Shown here: positions 45,081 to 55,901 of the stretch, one piece after another | Numbering within the stretch: the stretch's first letter is position 1 | Layout of the letters: every line of letters starts with the position of its first letter | NCBI GenBank assembly: GCA_025201345.1 | Contig: JAIXMG010000010.1 | Location: 1-64,000 of the forward strand | From: Thamnidium elegans | Taxonomy: Eukaryota > Mucoromycota > Mucoromycetes > Mucorales > Mucoraceae | DNA length: 64,000 bases | Direction of reading: 5' to 3' | Notes under the pieces: generated by a model | Seen by the model: only the letters and a program-made list of their open reading frames with translations | Told to the model about the DNA's origin: nothing | Databases searched by the model: none | Program-made: the position numbers and the translations under genes

Positions 45081-46268
45081 TTATGAGAATGCTCTACGAA
45101 GAGCACCAGTGGTCATATCAATAACTTCCAAAACTTCTTTAGAATGCAGAGGTGGGATAGATAAAAAACCATGGAGAACACCGTGTACGCGATAAGAAGA
45201 GACAATGACTTCTGCATCTAATAATCTACGAGCAAAAATTTCCCCTTCTACGAATAAAATATGTTATGCATCGTTTTATATATATAAGTATCCCAAGAAA
45301 ACTTACCATCACGAAGAGGGTCAGCTTCACCGGTAATTATTAATACTGGTGGCAATCCTATTAGATCTTCTGTTTCAAGGTTGGAAGGAAAACAAATGGG
45401 GTCAAGTTTGTCTTTTTCGCTCGAGATATAATTATTTAAAAAGAAGTCGATTGTATCTCTGCTTAAAATACAACCCTCAGTGAAATTCTGACGAGATTCA
45501 GTTGCTGCATTTGGATAAATAGCAGGGTAATAAAGAATTTGATGCTTCATTTTGTTCTTTAAATTTCTTCGTTTGGCGAGGACTATAACAAAAGAACTTA
45601 TTAGATATGGAATCCCTATTTTGTAAGCTTGACTTACCAGAGATTGAAATTGTTAAGGAGGCGCCCGCAGAATCACCTCCCATAGCTACCTTTGTAGGAT
45701 CAAAAAATAGTTTACTGGCATTATCTGGATTGGTAGCCCATTCAAAAACAGAATAACATTCTTCTACTGCAACTGGATATCTTACTTCAGGGCTTAAAGA
45801 ATAGTGGGCTAAAATGACTACGCAATTGACTTCACCTGAAATCTAATATTAAAAAAGTTTATTTTTTTTTCTCATGCTATAAAGTTATCATGTACCTTTG
45901 AAGCTATGAATGGATGACCACCTTGAGCAGGTAAACAGAACCCACCGCCTGGTCTATACGGTAACCGCATTTTAGATTAAATAGATATTAATAAAATAAA
46001 TTACTTACAAGAAAACCATAGCTGGTAAGATCTCATTAGGCATAGCGGATGCAGGGCGATATATATCGGCAGGAATTAAATGGCCATCTTCACTAGTAGG
46101 AATTTCAATGCGTTGTACCGTCACTTTAGGACGAAGAATCTCGTCACTAAGAGCTATAGAAGCATGACTTGATCTTAATACTTCAATGGGTACAGTATTA
46201 TAGTCAACAACTGGAAGAACAGACATTAATGCTACAGAAACAGGGCTCAATTTTGGAAGGTTAGACAT
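45081..46268 (-). CDS. HSL-type alpha/beta hydrolase (esterase/lipase), copy 2
   Basis: Five exons (46009-46268, 45896-45953, 45638-45842, 45307-45582, 45081-45247), 321 residues, all in frame. The nucleophile elbow GGDSAGASLTI, the C-terminal acid (GEADPLRDGE) and the catalytic-His region (GVLHGFLS) are present. The oxyanion-hole motif is PGGGF rather than the usual HGGGF. No signal peptide, so probably cytosolic. Exon structure is identical to copy 1, so the pair arose by tandem duplication. Substrate unknown. Confidence 0.85.
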
Positions 46269-48184
46269 TTTAGTTTTTTTTATTGAAAAAGAAAAGAAAA
46301 GAAAAAGAGAAATAAACTATATACAAATATATTCAAAAACGAAGAACTTCGAGTATGAGTCTATAACCTTCCTGGATACACACAAATAGGTATAGCCTGG
46401 TTTCATACATAATAGAAATAGTACTCCTTTACGCGTTTCTCTCATTTCGAGGTAACTCATTAAAAGTTGTTTTTTAAAACTGACTTCTCGGTAACTTTGC
46501 CGGTTGTTACTTTAAAGCAAAAAAAGAATATATATATATATATATTGGTTTAGACTTATTTCTTGGGCAAAACACAAATCGTCAAATAAGTCTTTACCCT
46601 TTTTTTTTAAAATATAACAAGTTGTAACAATAATAAAAAAAAAGTTTTTTCTGAAAACCATTTTTTATTTTATAGATCGTCCATAATTAAGGAAGTTGGG
46701 GTGGAAAACGTACCGGATTTAAACATCTGTTTAATTGTTTTCAAACATTTGGCGTAAGACAGCCACTTTCGTATCGCATACATATACGTTTTTTCCTGGT
46801 AGTATAGTCGCACTATTCCAAGCGACTTATATGCGATTTTAAGTGCTCATACCTTTTTTTTTCTTTTACCTTTTATTGCACTTGTTCGATTTCGATACAA
46901 TATAATTGTCGATAGTCAACATAATACTATTACTACATATAACCTTATCATATAATCAGATATAGATCTAATTACTACGGGCAATTAAGTTACTGCTTTA
47001 GGATCGACATTAAGTTCTGTTTTTAGCATAAATATAACAAAAATAAGATCGCTTTGGTACTCTCAATATAGTAAATCTTTTGAAACTAAAAGTGCGCTGC
47101 ATGAGATAACTACATATATGAGCATAAAATCAGCTGAGCCTCCTTAAATAAGGCATTTTATTTATTTGAACTTTTTTTTTCTGGCATGAATTATGAACTA
47201 CATTAGACACAAAATAAAATACTTCCTTTTTAGGCTCCATTAAGCCTATTCCTATGAGCGTTTTTATTTTTAATCACTATATTTTTTAGGTTATTTTCGT
47301 AAAGTATTTTACAAATGACTACGAAGCGAGTATTAAATAAATACGGAATGTATGATCAGCTTATAACTTGATGATGGCTCTTGGAAATGACTGATAAATA
47401 TATATACATATATGTCAGAATTTACAGATTTTGCATGATTTGTTTACAAGTACATACAACGGTATTTTAAGCTATACTTACATATTTAAATATTTCTATA
47501 TGACAACCTTTGAAAGCTTACATGCATACAGAAAATATGATGCTCGTATTGTTAGTATATTCAATAAGCCAGCTCAAAAATAATGAATATAATAAGGCTT
47601 GATGATGGTTGTTAAAATATTTAACAGTATATGTAATAAAAGTGGACCAGTGGTGGACAGTATGTCTCCAACTCCACTTGAGACAGAAAAGGTATTTCAT
47701 AATTTTCAGTGCTTAAAATAAAATACTTTTTAGAATACCCAAGGTATTTTGGAGACACAGGGTCCATTGAACGCGGTGAATAGTAATATCAGATAGCTAC
47801 CTGTAACAGAGAACTCTTACAAGCTGAAGCTGATGATTTTAAGAGCGTTACACCAATGCTTTTAAAACATGGTGAAAACGTTTTTTTCTTTTCGATTTAC
47901 TAACAACATAAATGGTAAAAGTTAACATTCTGCAGGATTTAATATATTTGACAATTAATCTTGTAAAAAAACAGATAAAAACTAACTATGATGGCGTTTC
48001 TGATGAAGGTTTAATACAAGGATATATATAAGAAGTGATATGATTATTTAATATTTTCCGTAGTCATTACCTCTATTAACATTATCTCTATTTTACTGGG
48101 TTTCTATTTGCGGGCCTATTATTATGGTAAGAATGCTTCTTTTATTTATACACATGTATTCAAACTTATACTTACTATTTTTAT

Positions 48185-48260
<76 letters not shown>

Positions 48261-49250
48261 ACACTGTTGTCTCGCTTGTCTATTATTGTTTTGAATATAG
48301 TTTGACCTGTTTATTTATATGTGTATCTATCATTTTTAATTTATATATCACTTCTTTCTTTATATTATAAGACAGTTAAATTGTTTTTATTTTATATGTA
48401 ATAAGCTATATTGTTTTTTTTTTTGCACTTTAGTTATAATAAACTGAACTCATAATTTACTCCATATATTACTGTTTTATTTTTACGTATAATTTATTCA
48501 CCACTGTTGTATTTTAAAGCTGTAAAAAGAAGTGTTTTTTGTTTAATACAATAAATCTCGTTATCCGTGAGTAACTTTTTTTTTAAAAAAAAAACTGATG
48601 AGAGGAAACTGGGTTAAAAAAAAGCCTTGGTGTTGTATGTTGTTTAATTACATTGCCATAAAAAAAGAAACTAAAGGTATTTAGCCATAGTGTTTTATTA
48701 AAGAACACATATTAGCAATACTGAATTACTTTGTACTTTCCTCGGAAAGGGTACATTTGCTTATACATACAACACAGAGATAGATAAAATGATAAATAAT
48801 AACTTGGACGTGTTATTTTGATATATAATCCATATTTTTAGCAGTTGATAAACAAAAATGTTTATAAAAAGCTATCAGCTTGTTTTCTTTTTTTCTTTCT
48901 TCCACTGCTCTCCTTCTGCTAAAATTGGGTAAAAGAAAAAGAAAAAAAAAACGTTGCGAAGAAGAAGAACGTAAGAGGCTTCTTTGTTATACTTATGTTG
49001 CTCTTGATGATCGGATTGGTTCCTACTGGACACACGCAATGACAAAAAAAAATTTAAACAAAACTTTCCTCCTTTTTCTATATGTTAACAACATATATCT
49101 TTTTCGCTCCTGGTTACCTGAAAAGTACACGCTTTAAAGCGGTGGTGCACCAGGTTGTGCTTCGCCGCCTGTGCGGTTTGAATACTTCGGGTAGAGTAGA
49201 AATATTTTAAAGAATTTAAATTTTAAAGCTAACATTTTTTTATTTCCTTT
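46269..49250. other. Gene-poor 3-kb region
   Basis: No ORF with convincing coding features. Contains a 67-nt T-run (48189-48255) and short AT repeats. Nothing else recognised. Confidence 0.45.
48189..48255. repeat. Poly-T tract (about 67 T)
   Basis: Longest homopolymer in the window. Confidence 0.9.
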
Positions 49251-49502
49251 TTGGGATCTAGAATATTGATACTATTCAGTATCCGTGCAGCCTGCAAAAT
49301 GGTCAAAATTCCTCCTAGCATTGGTCAAAACTGGTACAAGAAAGGCGTAGAGAGTTTGGAGAAAGATAAGAATCTTCCTCACAGGCAAGAAGTCAGTTCA
49401 GCAGGAAGGCCAGCTGTACTTTGTGAAGAACACAAAGAGTTCCTGATCAATATAGTGGACGAGAATGAAATAATAAAAAAGGGTGGCAACAATGCTATGT
49501 AG
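49251..49502 (+). pseudogene. Transposase N-terminal fragment (HTH, mariner-like)
   Basis: An 83-codon fragment. From residue 10 it reads like the helix-turn-helix of fungal IS630/Tc1 transposases: SIRAACKMVKIPPSIGQNWY, then GRPAVLCEEHKEFLINIVDEN. The catalytic domain is absent. Not matched to the remnant at 61845-62414, which lacks its N-terminus, so the two may be complementary remains of related elements. Confidence 0.6.
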
Positions 49503-49664
49503 AGTGTTCTGTTACTTATCCTAACGCAATCGTTAGCCCTACTCCCATCAGCACAGAAATTAATAATCGACCCCCTAACGCAGCTGTTACAGCGTATCCT
49601 ACCTTTATTATTACTTTTGCAGCCTTACTTTTTACGCTGCTCCTGACATCTAAACGTAGTCATT
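49503..49664 (+). pseudogene. Possible orphan terminal exon with hydrophobic tail
   Basis: After an AG at 49501-49502 a frame reads about 53 residues ending SKRSH, with a hydrophobic segment (FIITFAALLFTLLLT) just before the stop, like a GPI signal or single membrane anchor. Codons end mostly in T or C, as in host genes. No upstream partner exon is visible, and a second frame is also open, so this is weak. Confidence 0.25.
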
Positions 49665-50110
49665 AAGTACTTCTTCTGGGCTGAATATATATATGTATAT
49701 AAAGTAATAATAAAGCATATCCTCTTGTAATGATTATAAAAATAAAAGATCTGTTTTAAACAAATGCGTTTATTATACTTGATACTAAAAATAGATAAAT
49801 GAACAAAGTGATTTTTGCTAGCTATTATTTCCATTATCATTAATAATAGTGTAAGCTCAATGGTGCGAGTACTGTATACGAATAGCAAAATAATGCTTTC
49901 ATTGGCCACTTTACCTGGATATACAATTATCCTTCAAGGAATCGTGACGTACAAATACTTCGCGCACCACATGGCATGATGATTGAAGCTACGCCTAAAA
50001 AAAAAAAGTATAAAAATAATCCCCCCCCTCCCTCTTTGTTCCCAGACCTTTATTCCAGTAGCGTTTTTTTCTTTCTTTTTACATATATATAAAAAAAAAA
50101 GTAAAAAAAG

Positions 50111-51072
50111 ATGGGGCTAGCTTTAGAAAAGTGTTGTTGCCTTATACCTCTTCGTTTAGGAGCTTTTATTATTGCTGTTTGGTTTTTTGTAATATAGAAA
50201 ATGAAAATAAATTTGATTGTGTGGTACTTACTTATTTCTTTCAATAGACAGTTTATTTGATTGATGCTGTTACAGGCTTTCTTGGTATCAATGGTACTTT
50301 TATATATATATATATATATATATACAAAATAATGAAATAGAAACTAACCAGATAAATAATAGCTATTATCATTTACTCTAGTCAAACAGCCAAAGCATGG
50401 TATTATATCAATTTATTATTTACGATACTAGTTTGTCTTTGTGGATTATTTGGTATTATTGGTTCTTTATTTGTAAGTTTTTTTTTTTTTTTTTTTTTTT
50501 TTTCTCGTATATATTTTTTTTTACTAAAACAAGCCTGTTTTAATTTATATATAAATAGGCACAAAGAGGATCAGCAAAGTTATTTAGTTTAGCAGTTTGG
50601 ATATGTTGTGTATTATCGTTTATCAAGTACGTGATTTCACTTGTATTAATGATTGTTTATCGTCAGAATATGATTAATACATGCGTTCGATCTGGATTAG
50701 TGGGTATTGGTAATTCTCAATTAGGTCTTGCACCTACAACAGTGTCTACTGGTAGTTATTATACTCCGGTCAGATACCCCGATACGATGAATTCATTTGC
50801 TACTTCTCCTCAAGATTGTGAAGATTCTATTAAGTTAATGATTATTCTTTGGGGTGCAATTATTTTTGTTATTCAATTATTACAGGTAATTTTGTTTGTT
50901 TGTTTTGATACACCAAAAAAAAAAAACTAAATTGTTTGTTTAGCTTTACTTTGCTTCTGTTGTAAATGCTTATGCTTCAAGATTAAAGAGTGGAGCTCGT
51001 CATCATCGACTTCACGATCAACAAATTAAAGACTTTGAAGAATCACGATTCCATATGTCAACTGTATATTAA
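50111..51072 (+). CDS. Four-helix membrane protein (tetraspanin/MARVEL-like)
   Basis: Five exons (50111-50188, 50248-50293, 50363-50472, 50559-50885, 50944-51072), 229 residues. The start MGLALEKCCCLIPLRLGAFI has a Cys cluster suited to palmitoylation before the first membrane helix. Two more helices follow (about residues 48-76 and 85-112), then a polar loop with two Cys (NTCVRSG...QDCEDS) and the last helix. The tail is basic and cytosolic. The four-helix layout with one larger loop resembles tetraspanin-like or MARVEL proteins; the family is not certain and no CCG motif is present. Convergent with the HIT gene, 34 nt between stops. Confidence 0.75.
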
Positions 51073-51106
51073 AACAAATTTTTTTTTTTATTTATATGTA
51101 AATAAA

Positions 51107-51730
51107 TCAATTGACAGGTTTCTCTTGATATTTATAATACGCTTCTTTAATTTTTAAACATAATTCATCTTGACATGTTGTCGAGATATGAACTCTTTTT
51201 ACAGATTCATTGCTTAACCAACTAAGTGATCCTGCAGGTCGAGGAATAATATGAAAGTGGAGATGATTTACTACTTGAGCTGCCGAAGGACCATTGTTTT
51301 GAAGTAGGTTAAAATCGGTTACATCTAGTACTGTTAAGATACTAGTAGCGATAGATTGTATTTTACTCATTAGGTAAGTTAATTCGGGGATAGGTATATC
51401 TAAAAGTGTAGCATGATGCTGCTTTGGAACAACTAATGTATGTCCTATATATTCCGATGTATAAGAGTTTCCTTTTAGATGTGTGCGTTATTTTATTACT
51501 CTTACCTTTAGAAAGTGGAGATGCATCTTTTGGTTAAAGCATAAATATTAGTTGTATTTTTTTTTTTAGGGAGAAAAAAAGCTTACCAAGAAAGGCCATT
51601 ATATTTTCATCTTCATACCTATAGATAGATTATCATTATCGTTGTATAATATGTTCATTGTGATTATAACCTACACAATACGAGCTGGAGACCCTCCCCT
51701 TATAATACTACAAAATATACAAAAAGGCAT
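51107..51730 (-). CDS. HIT-family nucleotide hydrolase
   Basis: Four exons (51675-51730, 51587-51618, 51505-51525, 51107-51444), 148 residues. The N-terminus CIFC is a zinc-type pair of many HIT proteins. YEDENIMAFLD, SPLSKGHTLVVPKQHH and the catalytic triad motif H97-L-H99-F-H101 (HxHxH) follow. This is the Hint/Hnt1 branch, which splits AMP-amino or AMP-lysine bonds. Exon 3 is only 21 nt and exon 2 only 32 nt, yet both encode conserved core residues. Probably cytosolic or nuclear. Confidence 0.9.
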
Positions 51731-51874
51731 ACTTAAAAATTAAAAAAAAATGGATAAAAGAAAAAGAGTGGGAATAATCAAAATAAGTAAATAAATAAAA
51801 TTTAATGGCAGAGGGAAAAAACACGCTTTTTTTTTTTTCTCTCTATTATTATTATTTTTTTTTATTCGCAATTA

Positions 51875-54535
51875 ATGGCACCTCAAAGACAAAAAAGAAT
51901 CAAGCGAAAGTTACCCTCAAGAAATATTGTCGATGCAGATTTTGTATCCTCTTCAACTTCTGCGCGTATAATGGACGATCTTTTATTACCTTCTCACCAT
52001 GATCGAGCCATTCTTTCTTCACTTTGGGATAATCAAGAGACAACCCGTTCTGAATTACCACATGTTGTTATAGCTTCTACACGTAGACAGCTAGTACAAC
52101 CTAGTACAAACACACTCGAAAAAACTTATTTGCAGCGGTTACAAGAACAAAGAAAGGATACCACCGATTTAAGTGCGCAGTCCATTATACCCATTGCATT
52201 AGTAAACAACATGAACGCCAAAGCAACAACCACTGCCAATGCTACTGATTCTGACTCAGAACAAGAAGCAGAGACATATACCACTTTATCACCTATAAAC
52301 CAACAGGTTGGTATGAATATTGAACAAACTTTCTCTTATGGTGTATCTCTTGATCAATCCACTCAAGATGATGATACTGGCTTATGTCCGGATGAAACTG
52401 ATCACTTACAGTTATCTTTAAATGTATTACAAGTCTCTGGTATCGACCGTCTACTTACACAAGGCAGTTTACATAATGAAAATCCTATTGAAAATGCTCT
52501 TTTACTCCAAGAATCTCATGTTACTGAATTAATAGAGCGTGAACCAGATCATAGTAACGTACCAATGGTAACTATGGATCCATCTGCCGTAAATGATCAA
52601 GCGCCGGTTAGCATAGGTCAAGCAGTAATGATGGAAGATAAAGATATGATGGAAGTAGTAACTGTAAATGAAAATGATATGATTGAGGAAGCAGAAGATG
52701 TAAATGAAAAGGATATTACGGAAGCAGAGATTGTAATTGAAAAATACCATATTGTGGATAATGTAAATGAAAAGGATAATGGTGAAAATAATGTAAATGA
52801 AAAGGATAATGGTGTGAATAATGTAGATAAAAGAGAGGGCTTGGAAGCAGAAGAAGAAGGCGTAAAAGTAGATGAAGAAGGTGCAAGAGAAGACGAAGAA
52901 GTACTTGTTGAAGCATATGAAGAAGAAGGTGTAAGAGAAGATGAAGAAGCACTTGTTGAAGCAGACAAATCAGGCGATACTAATGAAGAGGAAGTAGTTG
53001 AAGAGCCTGCTGTAGCAAACGAAGAAGCAGATGAAGAAGAACATGTGAACAAAGAAAAGGATCCTGTAGGACCAAGTACAGAGTCAAATCAACCGTCATT
53101 TGACGCAGAAGAAGAAATATCTTTGTGCATTCGTTCCGTAGAACCTTCACCGTGTTTGTTCCTTACGACTATCAGAGACCCGCAAAAAGAAGATGATCTC
53201 GTGCCAATCAAGCAAGAACCACTAGATGCATCTGAATATGCTTCATCCACAGAAGAGTTTATGAACAATGCTGCTCGTTCTTCAGATGAATTCATGAAAA
53301 ATGTCGTTTATTGCCACGAAGATAAATGTATGAACAATGCCAGCGCTTCATCCACAGAAGAGCCTATGAACAATGTTGCTTGCTCCTCAGATGAAATTAT
53401 GAACAATGTCGTTTCTTGTCACGCAGATACATGTATGAGCAATACTAGCTCTTGTCTCTCAGAGGAATTTACAAACACTGCTGCTTCTTATTGCTCTGAT
53501 GAAATCATGAACAGTGGCCTCTCTGTGTACTCACAGAAATGTATCAACATTGCTGTCTCTGATAACTCTGATCAAACTACAAAAAATGGTATCTCTGATG
53601 AAACTACAAGTAACGCTATCTCTAATTACTCTGTTGAATATACGGACAATGTTCTCCCTTGTACCTCTGATGATTTTATGAACAATATCGCCTCTTGTTA
53701 CTCAGATGTTTGTATATCAGAAGAAGAAGCATTAAGCCTTCAAGTGCTCTCGGAAGGACCATCATCGTGTTTATATCGCATGTCATTATCTATTGAACGA
53801 GAAGACGGACTTGTACCTATAAAACAAGAACCTATTGATGAAGTCCCTGTTGACATGGCATCGCTTGCACATCTTATCAACCCATACCCATATGATATGG
53901 CAGCAACATTAGGTATGTATCGACCAGCTGATACAGAAGTAAGAATCAAGCAAGAACTATTAGAAATAGAATCTAGTGCTGAAAAAGAATATGACCCGAT
54001 GGATATTGAGTACCAAAGTCCTGATTTGCAAGATAATCCCGAGATTTCGGACATGCAAGATATCGCGTATTCAGAGGAAAATGATGAAACTGAAACCGAA
54101 CAAGATAACAGTGCAGTTCATAGCGGAGACCATGCAGAATGTTATGTTGCGGTTGAAACACTTTCAGGACAAGAAGAAACTACCGAAAGTATCGATTCTC
54201 CGTCGGATACTGGTAGTAGTAGTACTACTACTAGTGTCGATGATAATGATTGGATAGTAGCTGAAGAGCTTGAAGATGAACAAGACTTGGTCTATAAAAA
54301 TATATTTAATATCATGTCTAAGCCAATCATGACCAAGCCAGGCCAGAACAAGGGGCGAAAGAGGTTTAGACCCGACGCTTGGATTGAGGACAATACAAGT
54401 ACTATTGTCCTCACCAGCGATCAAAAAGAAAGGATTTATAAGAGAAGAAAGGTCTTGAAGGCAAAATTACAAAGGCCTTTTATTATGAAGAAGCAGTTGA
54501 AGTGTGTTTGGTTTGTAGAAACAGACATAACTTGA
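51875..54535 (+). CDS. Large acidic protein with repeated SUMO-type motifs
   Basis: An intronless 886-residue ORF; ATG 51875 chosen because a basic start (MAPQRQKRIKRKLPS) follows it. No known fold. Residues about 265-400 are extremely acidic with imperfect VNEKD- and EEEGV-type repeats. Residues about 450-610 hold a 20-22-residue repeat around S/TDEIMNN...CxxD. Three consensus sumoylation-like sites occur (LVPIKQEPL near 445, LVPIKQEPI near 650 and VRIKQELL near 691), each with Ile-Lys-x-Glu. The Lys-rich C-terminus (NKGRKRFRPDAW) may enter the nucleus. A scaffold or chromatin protein is a guess. Intron absence contrasts with neighbouring genes. Confidence 0.75.
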   Translation: MAPQRQKRIKRKLPSRNIVDADFVSSSTSARIMDDLLLPSHHDRAILSSLWDNQETTRSELPHVVIASTRRQLVQPSTNTLEKTYLQRLQEQRKDTTDLSAQSIIPIALVNNMNAKATTTANATDSDSEQEAETYTTLSPINQQVGMNIEQTFSYGVSLDQSTQDDDTGLCPDETDHLQLSLNVLQVSGIDRLLTQGSLHNENPIENALLLQESHVTELIEREPDHSNVPMVTMDPSAVNDQAPVSIGQAVMMEDKDMMEVVTVNENDMIEEAEDVNEKDITEAEIVIEKYHIVDNVNEKDNGENNVNEKDNGVNNVDKREGLEAEEEGVKVDEEGAREDEEVLVEAYEEEGVREDEEALVEADKSGDTNEEEVVEEPAVANEEADEEEHVNKEKDPVGPSTESNQPSFDAEEEISLCIRSVEPSPCLFLTTIRDPQKEDDLVPIKQEPLDASEYASSTEEFMNNAARSSDEFMKNVVYCHEDKCMNNASASSTEEPMNNVACSSDEIMNNVVSCHADTCMSNTSSCLSEEFTNTAASYCSDEIMNSGLSVYSQKCINIAVSDNSDQTTKNGISDETTSNAISNYSVEYTDNVLPCTSDDFMNNIASCYSDVCISEEEALSLQVLSEGPSSCLYRMSLSIEREDGLVPIKQEPIDEVPVDMASLAHLINPYPYDMAATLGMYRPADTEVRIKQELLEIESSAEKEYDPMDIEYQSPDLQDNPEISDMQDIAYSEENDETETEQDNSAVHSGDHAECYVAVETLSGQEETTESIDSPSDTGSSSTTTSVDDNDWIVAEELEDEQDLVYKNIFNIMSKPIMTKPGQNKGRKRFRPDAWIEDNTSTIVLTSDQKERIYKRRKVLKAKLQRPFIMKKQLKCVWFVETDIT

Positions 54536-54752
54536 ATAAATATATTGTTTTTTTTTAAAAAAAAAAAAGAGATTAACCAATAATATAAAAGATATAATTA
54601 TGAGCAATACTTATTGAACCAATTAAATTTTTTTAAAATTAAATTTTTTTTCAAGGTATAAAAATGATTGTTTTTTTTTTGTCTTTTTTTCTTTTTTTAC
54701 CCCCCATTTTATAACACCCTTTTTTCTACCCTTTTATCACTGCTTATTTAAA

Positions 54753-54767
54753 ATGGTTGCCTTTTAA
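54753..54767 (+). promoter_or_regulatory. Upstream ORF 1 of Gcn4-like gene
   Basis: Minimal uORF (Met, three codons, TAA) in the leader of the bZIP gene, about 290 nt before its ATG. Confidence 0.5.
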
Positions 54768-54868
54768 TCTCTTTACACTTCTTTATCTCTCTCTCTCTCT
54801 ATCTATCTTAAGAATCAATTTTATATTTGTTAAATATTGAATCTAATTTTTTGTTAAATTTGTTAAAT

Positions 54869-55003
54869 ATGCTTTTTGATTGTCCACCAAAAATGCTGCT
54901 CTTTAATCCTCGTCCCAGCAAACCATTTTTCTCTTATACTACTGACGAACCATCTACTTGTAACCGAAAGAAAACTAACTTTAATCGCAACCGCCCCATC
55001 TGA
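54869..55003 (+). promoter_or_regulatory. Upstream ORF 2 of Gcn4-like gene
   Basis: A 44-residue uORF with TGA at 55001-55003, 50 nt before the main ATG. A second in-frame ATG lies at its ninth codon. A late uORF with a short gap before the start would repress translation unless reinitiation is delayed, as for GCN4. Confidence 0.55.
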
Positions 55004-55053
55004 AAAAAAAATAACTACCCAAACCAACAAACCCAATAACCAATAATATAAAC

Positions 55054-55734
55054 ATGTCATACCAAAATATTAATTATTTTAACAATAATAATGGTGGTTA
55101 CACCGAACCAATTCAATTTAACCAAGTATTCAATAATACTTGTACAATTGAAGATTGGTTCAATCCAACCACTTCCAATTCAACTACTGATGATTTTCAA
55201 CAACTCTTACAATTATTACCTATTTCTCCGCCTTTAACTGCAAGTCCAACAACTGTATCTGATGGTGAAAATGAAATGGTTTCCAATGAAGCTCTTGTAG
55301 CTTTATTTCCTGATATCTTGAATCAACAAACAACTCCTAAACCAGTTCAAATTCAACGTCGTCCAGTTGCTATTATGCCAAAGACTGCTATCCCTATCGC
55401 TCCTAGACCTGGTGTATTCACTCCTAGTATAAACTCTATTAAGCGCAAAATTGACTCGCAAAAGGATAGTGATGAAATCTCTCAAAAGCGTCAAAAGAAT
55501 ACTGATGCTGCTCGTCGTTCTCGTCTCAAGAAAATTGTAAAGATGGAAACTTTAGAAAAACAAGTAAATGAATTGGAAGTGGATAACTCCCGACTCACGA
55601 CCCGTGTTGCCGTGCTCGAGTCGGAAAAAAGTGCCCTTATCTCAAAAGACATTGGACTTGAAGATCGTATTCGTGTTCTTGAAGCTCAATTAGCTGAAGC
55701 TCACAGAGCTCTTACCTGTAAATCATCTCAATAG
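55054..55734 (+). CDS. Gcn4/Cpc1-type bZIP transcription factor
   Basis: Intronless, 226 residues. The bZIP lies at residues 143-215: basic region SQKRQKNTDAARRSRLKK with the Gcn4-class NTDAARRSR core, then a Leu-heptad zipper (LEKQVNELEVDNSRLTTRV). Near residue 30 the CTIEDWFNP patch looks like an activation motif of hydrophobic and acidic residues. Gcn4/Cpc1 binds TGACTCA and switches on amino-acid biosynthesis. The leader holds at least two uORFs (54753-54767 and 54869-55003), consistent with eIF2-dependent translational control; that regulation is inferred from layout. Confidence 0.9.
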   Translation: MSYQNINYFNNNNGGYTEPIQFNQVFNNTCTIEDWFNPTTSNSTTDDFQQLLQLLPISPPLTASPTTVSDGENEMVSNEALVALFPDILNQQTTPKPVQIQRRPVAIMPKTAIPIAPRPGVFTPSINSIKRKIDSQKDSDEISQKRQKNTDAARRSRLKKIVKMETLEKQVNELEVDNSRLTTRVAVLESEKSALISKDIGLEDRIRVLEAQLAEAHRALTCKSSQ

Positions 55735-55901
55735 GATGCATTTTTACCCTTACTTTATATATATTATCATCTTTTTAGTCCCCTTTTTTTTTTTTTTTTG
55801 CCTTCTTTTTTTTTTTTTTCTTCTTCTTTCTATCATTATTATATCACACACTTTTTCCCCCGTTAACAAAAAATTCAAATAAAAAAATATACAGTTTATT
55901 A

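Noticed and set aside
48880..49137. 85-residue ORF
   Set aside because: Pyrimidine-rich then Lys/Arg-rich chance frame without a domain or splice partners.
52618..53052. Minus-strand Ser/Thr-rich frame
   Set aside because: Antisense of the acidic GAA-rich repeats in the 886-residue gene; no start context or splice sites.
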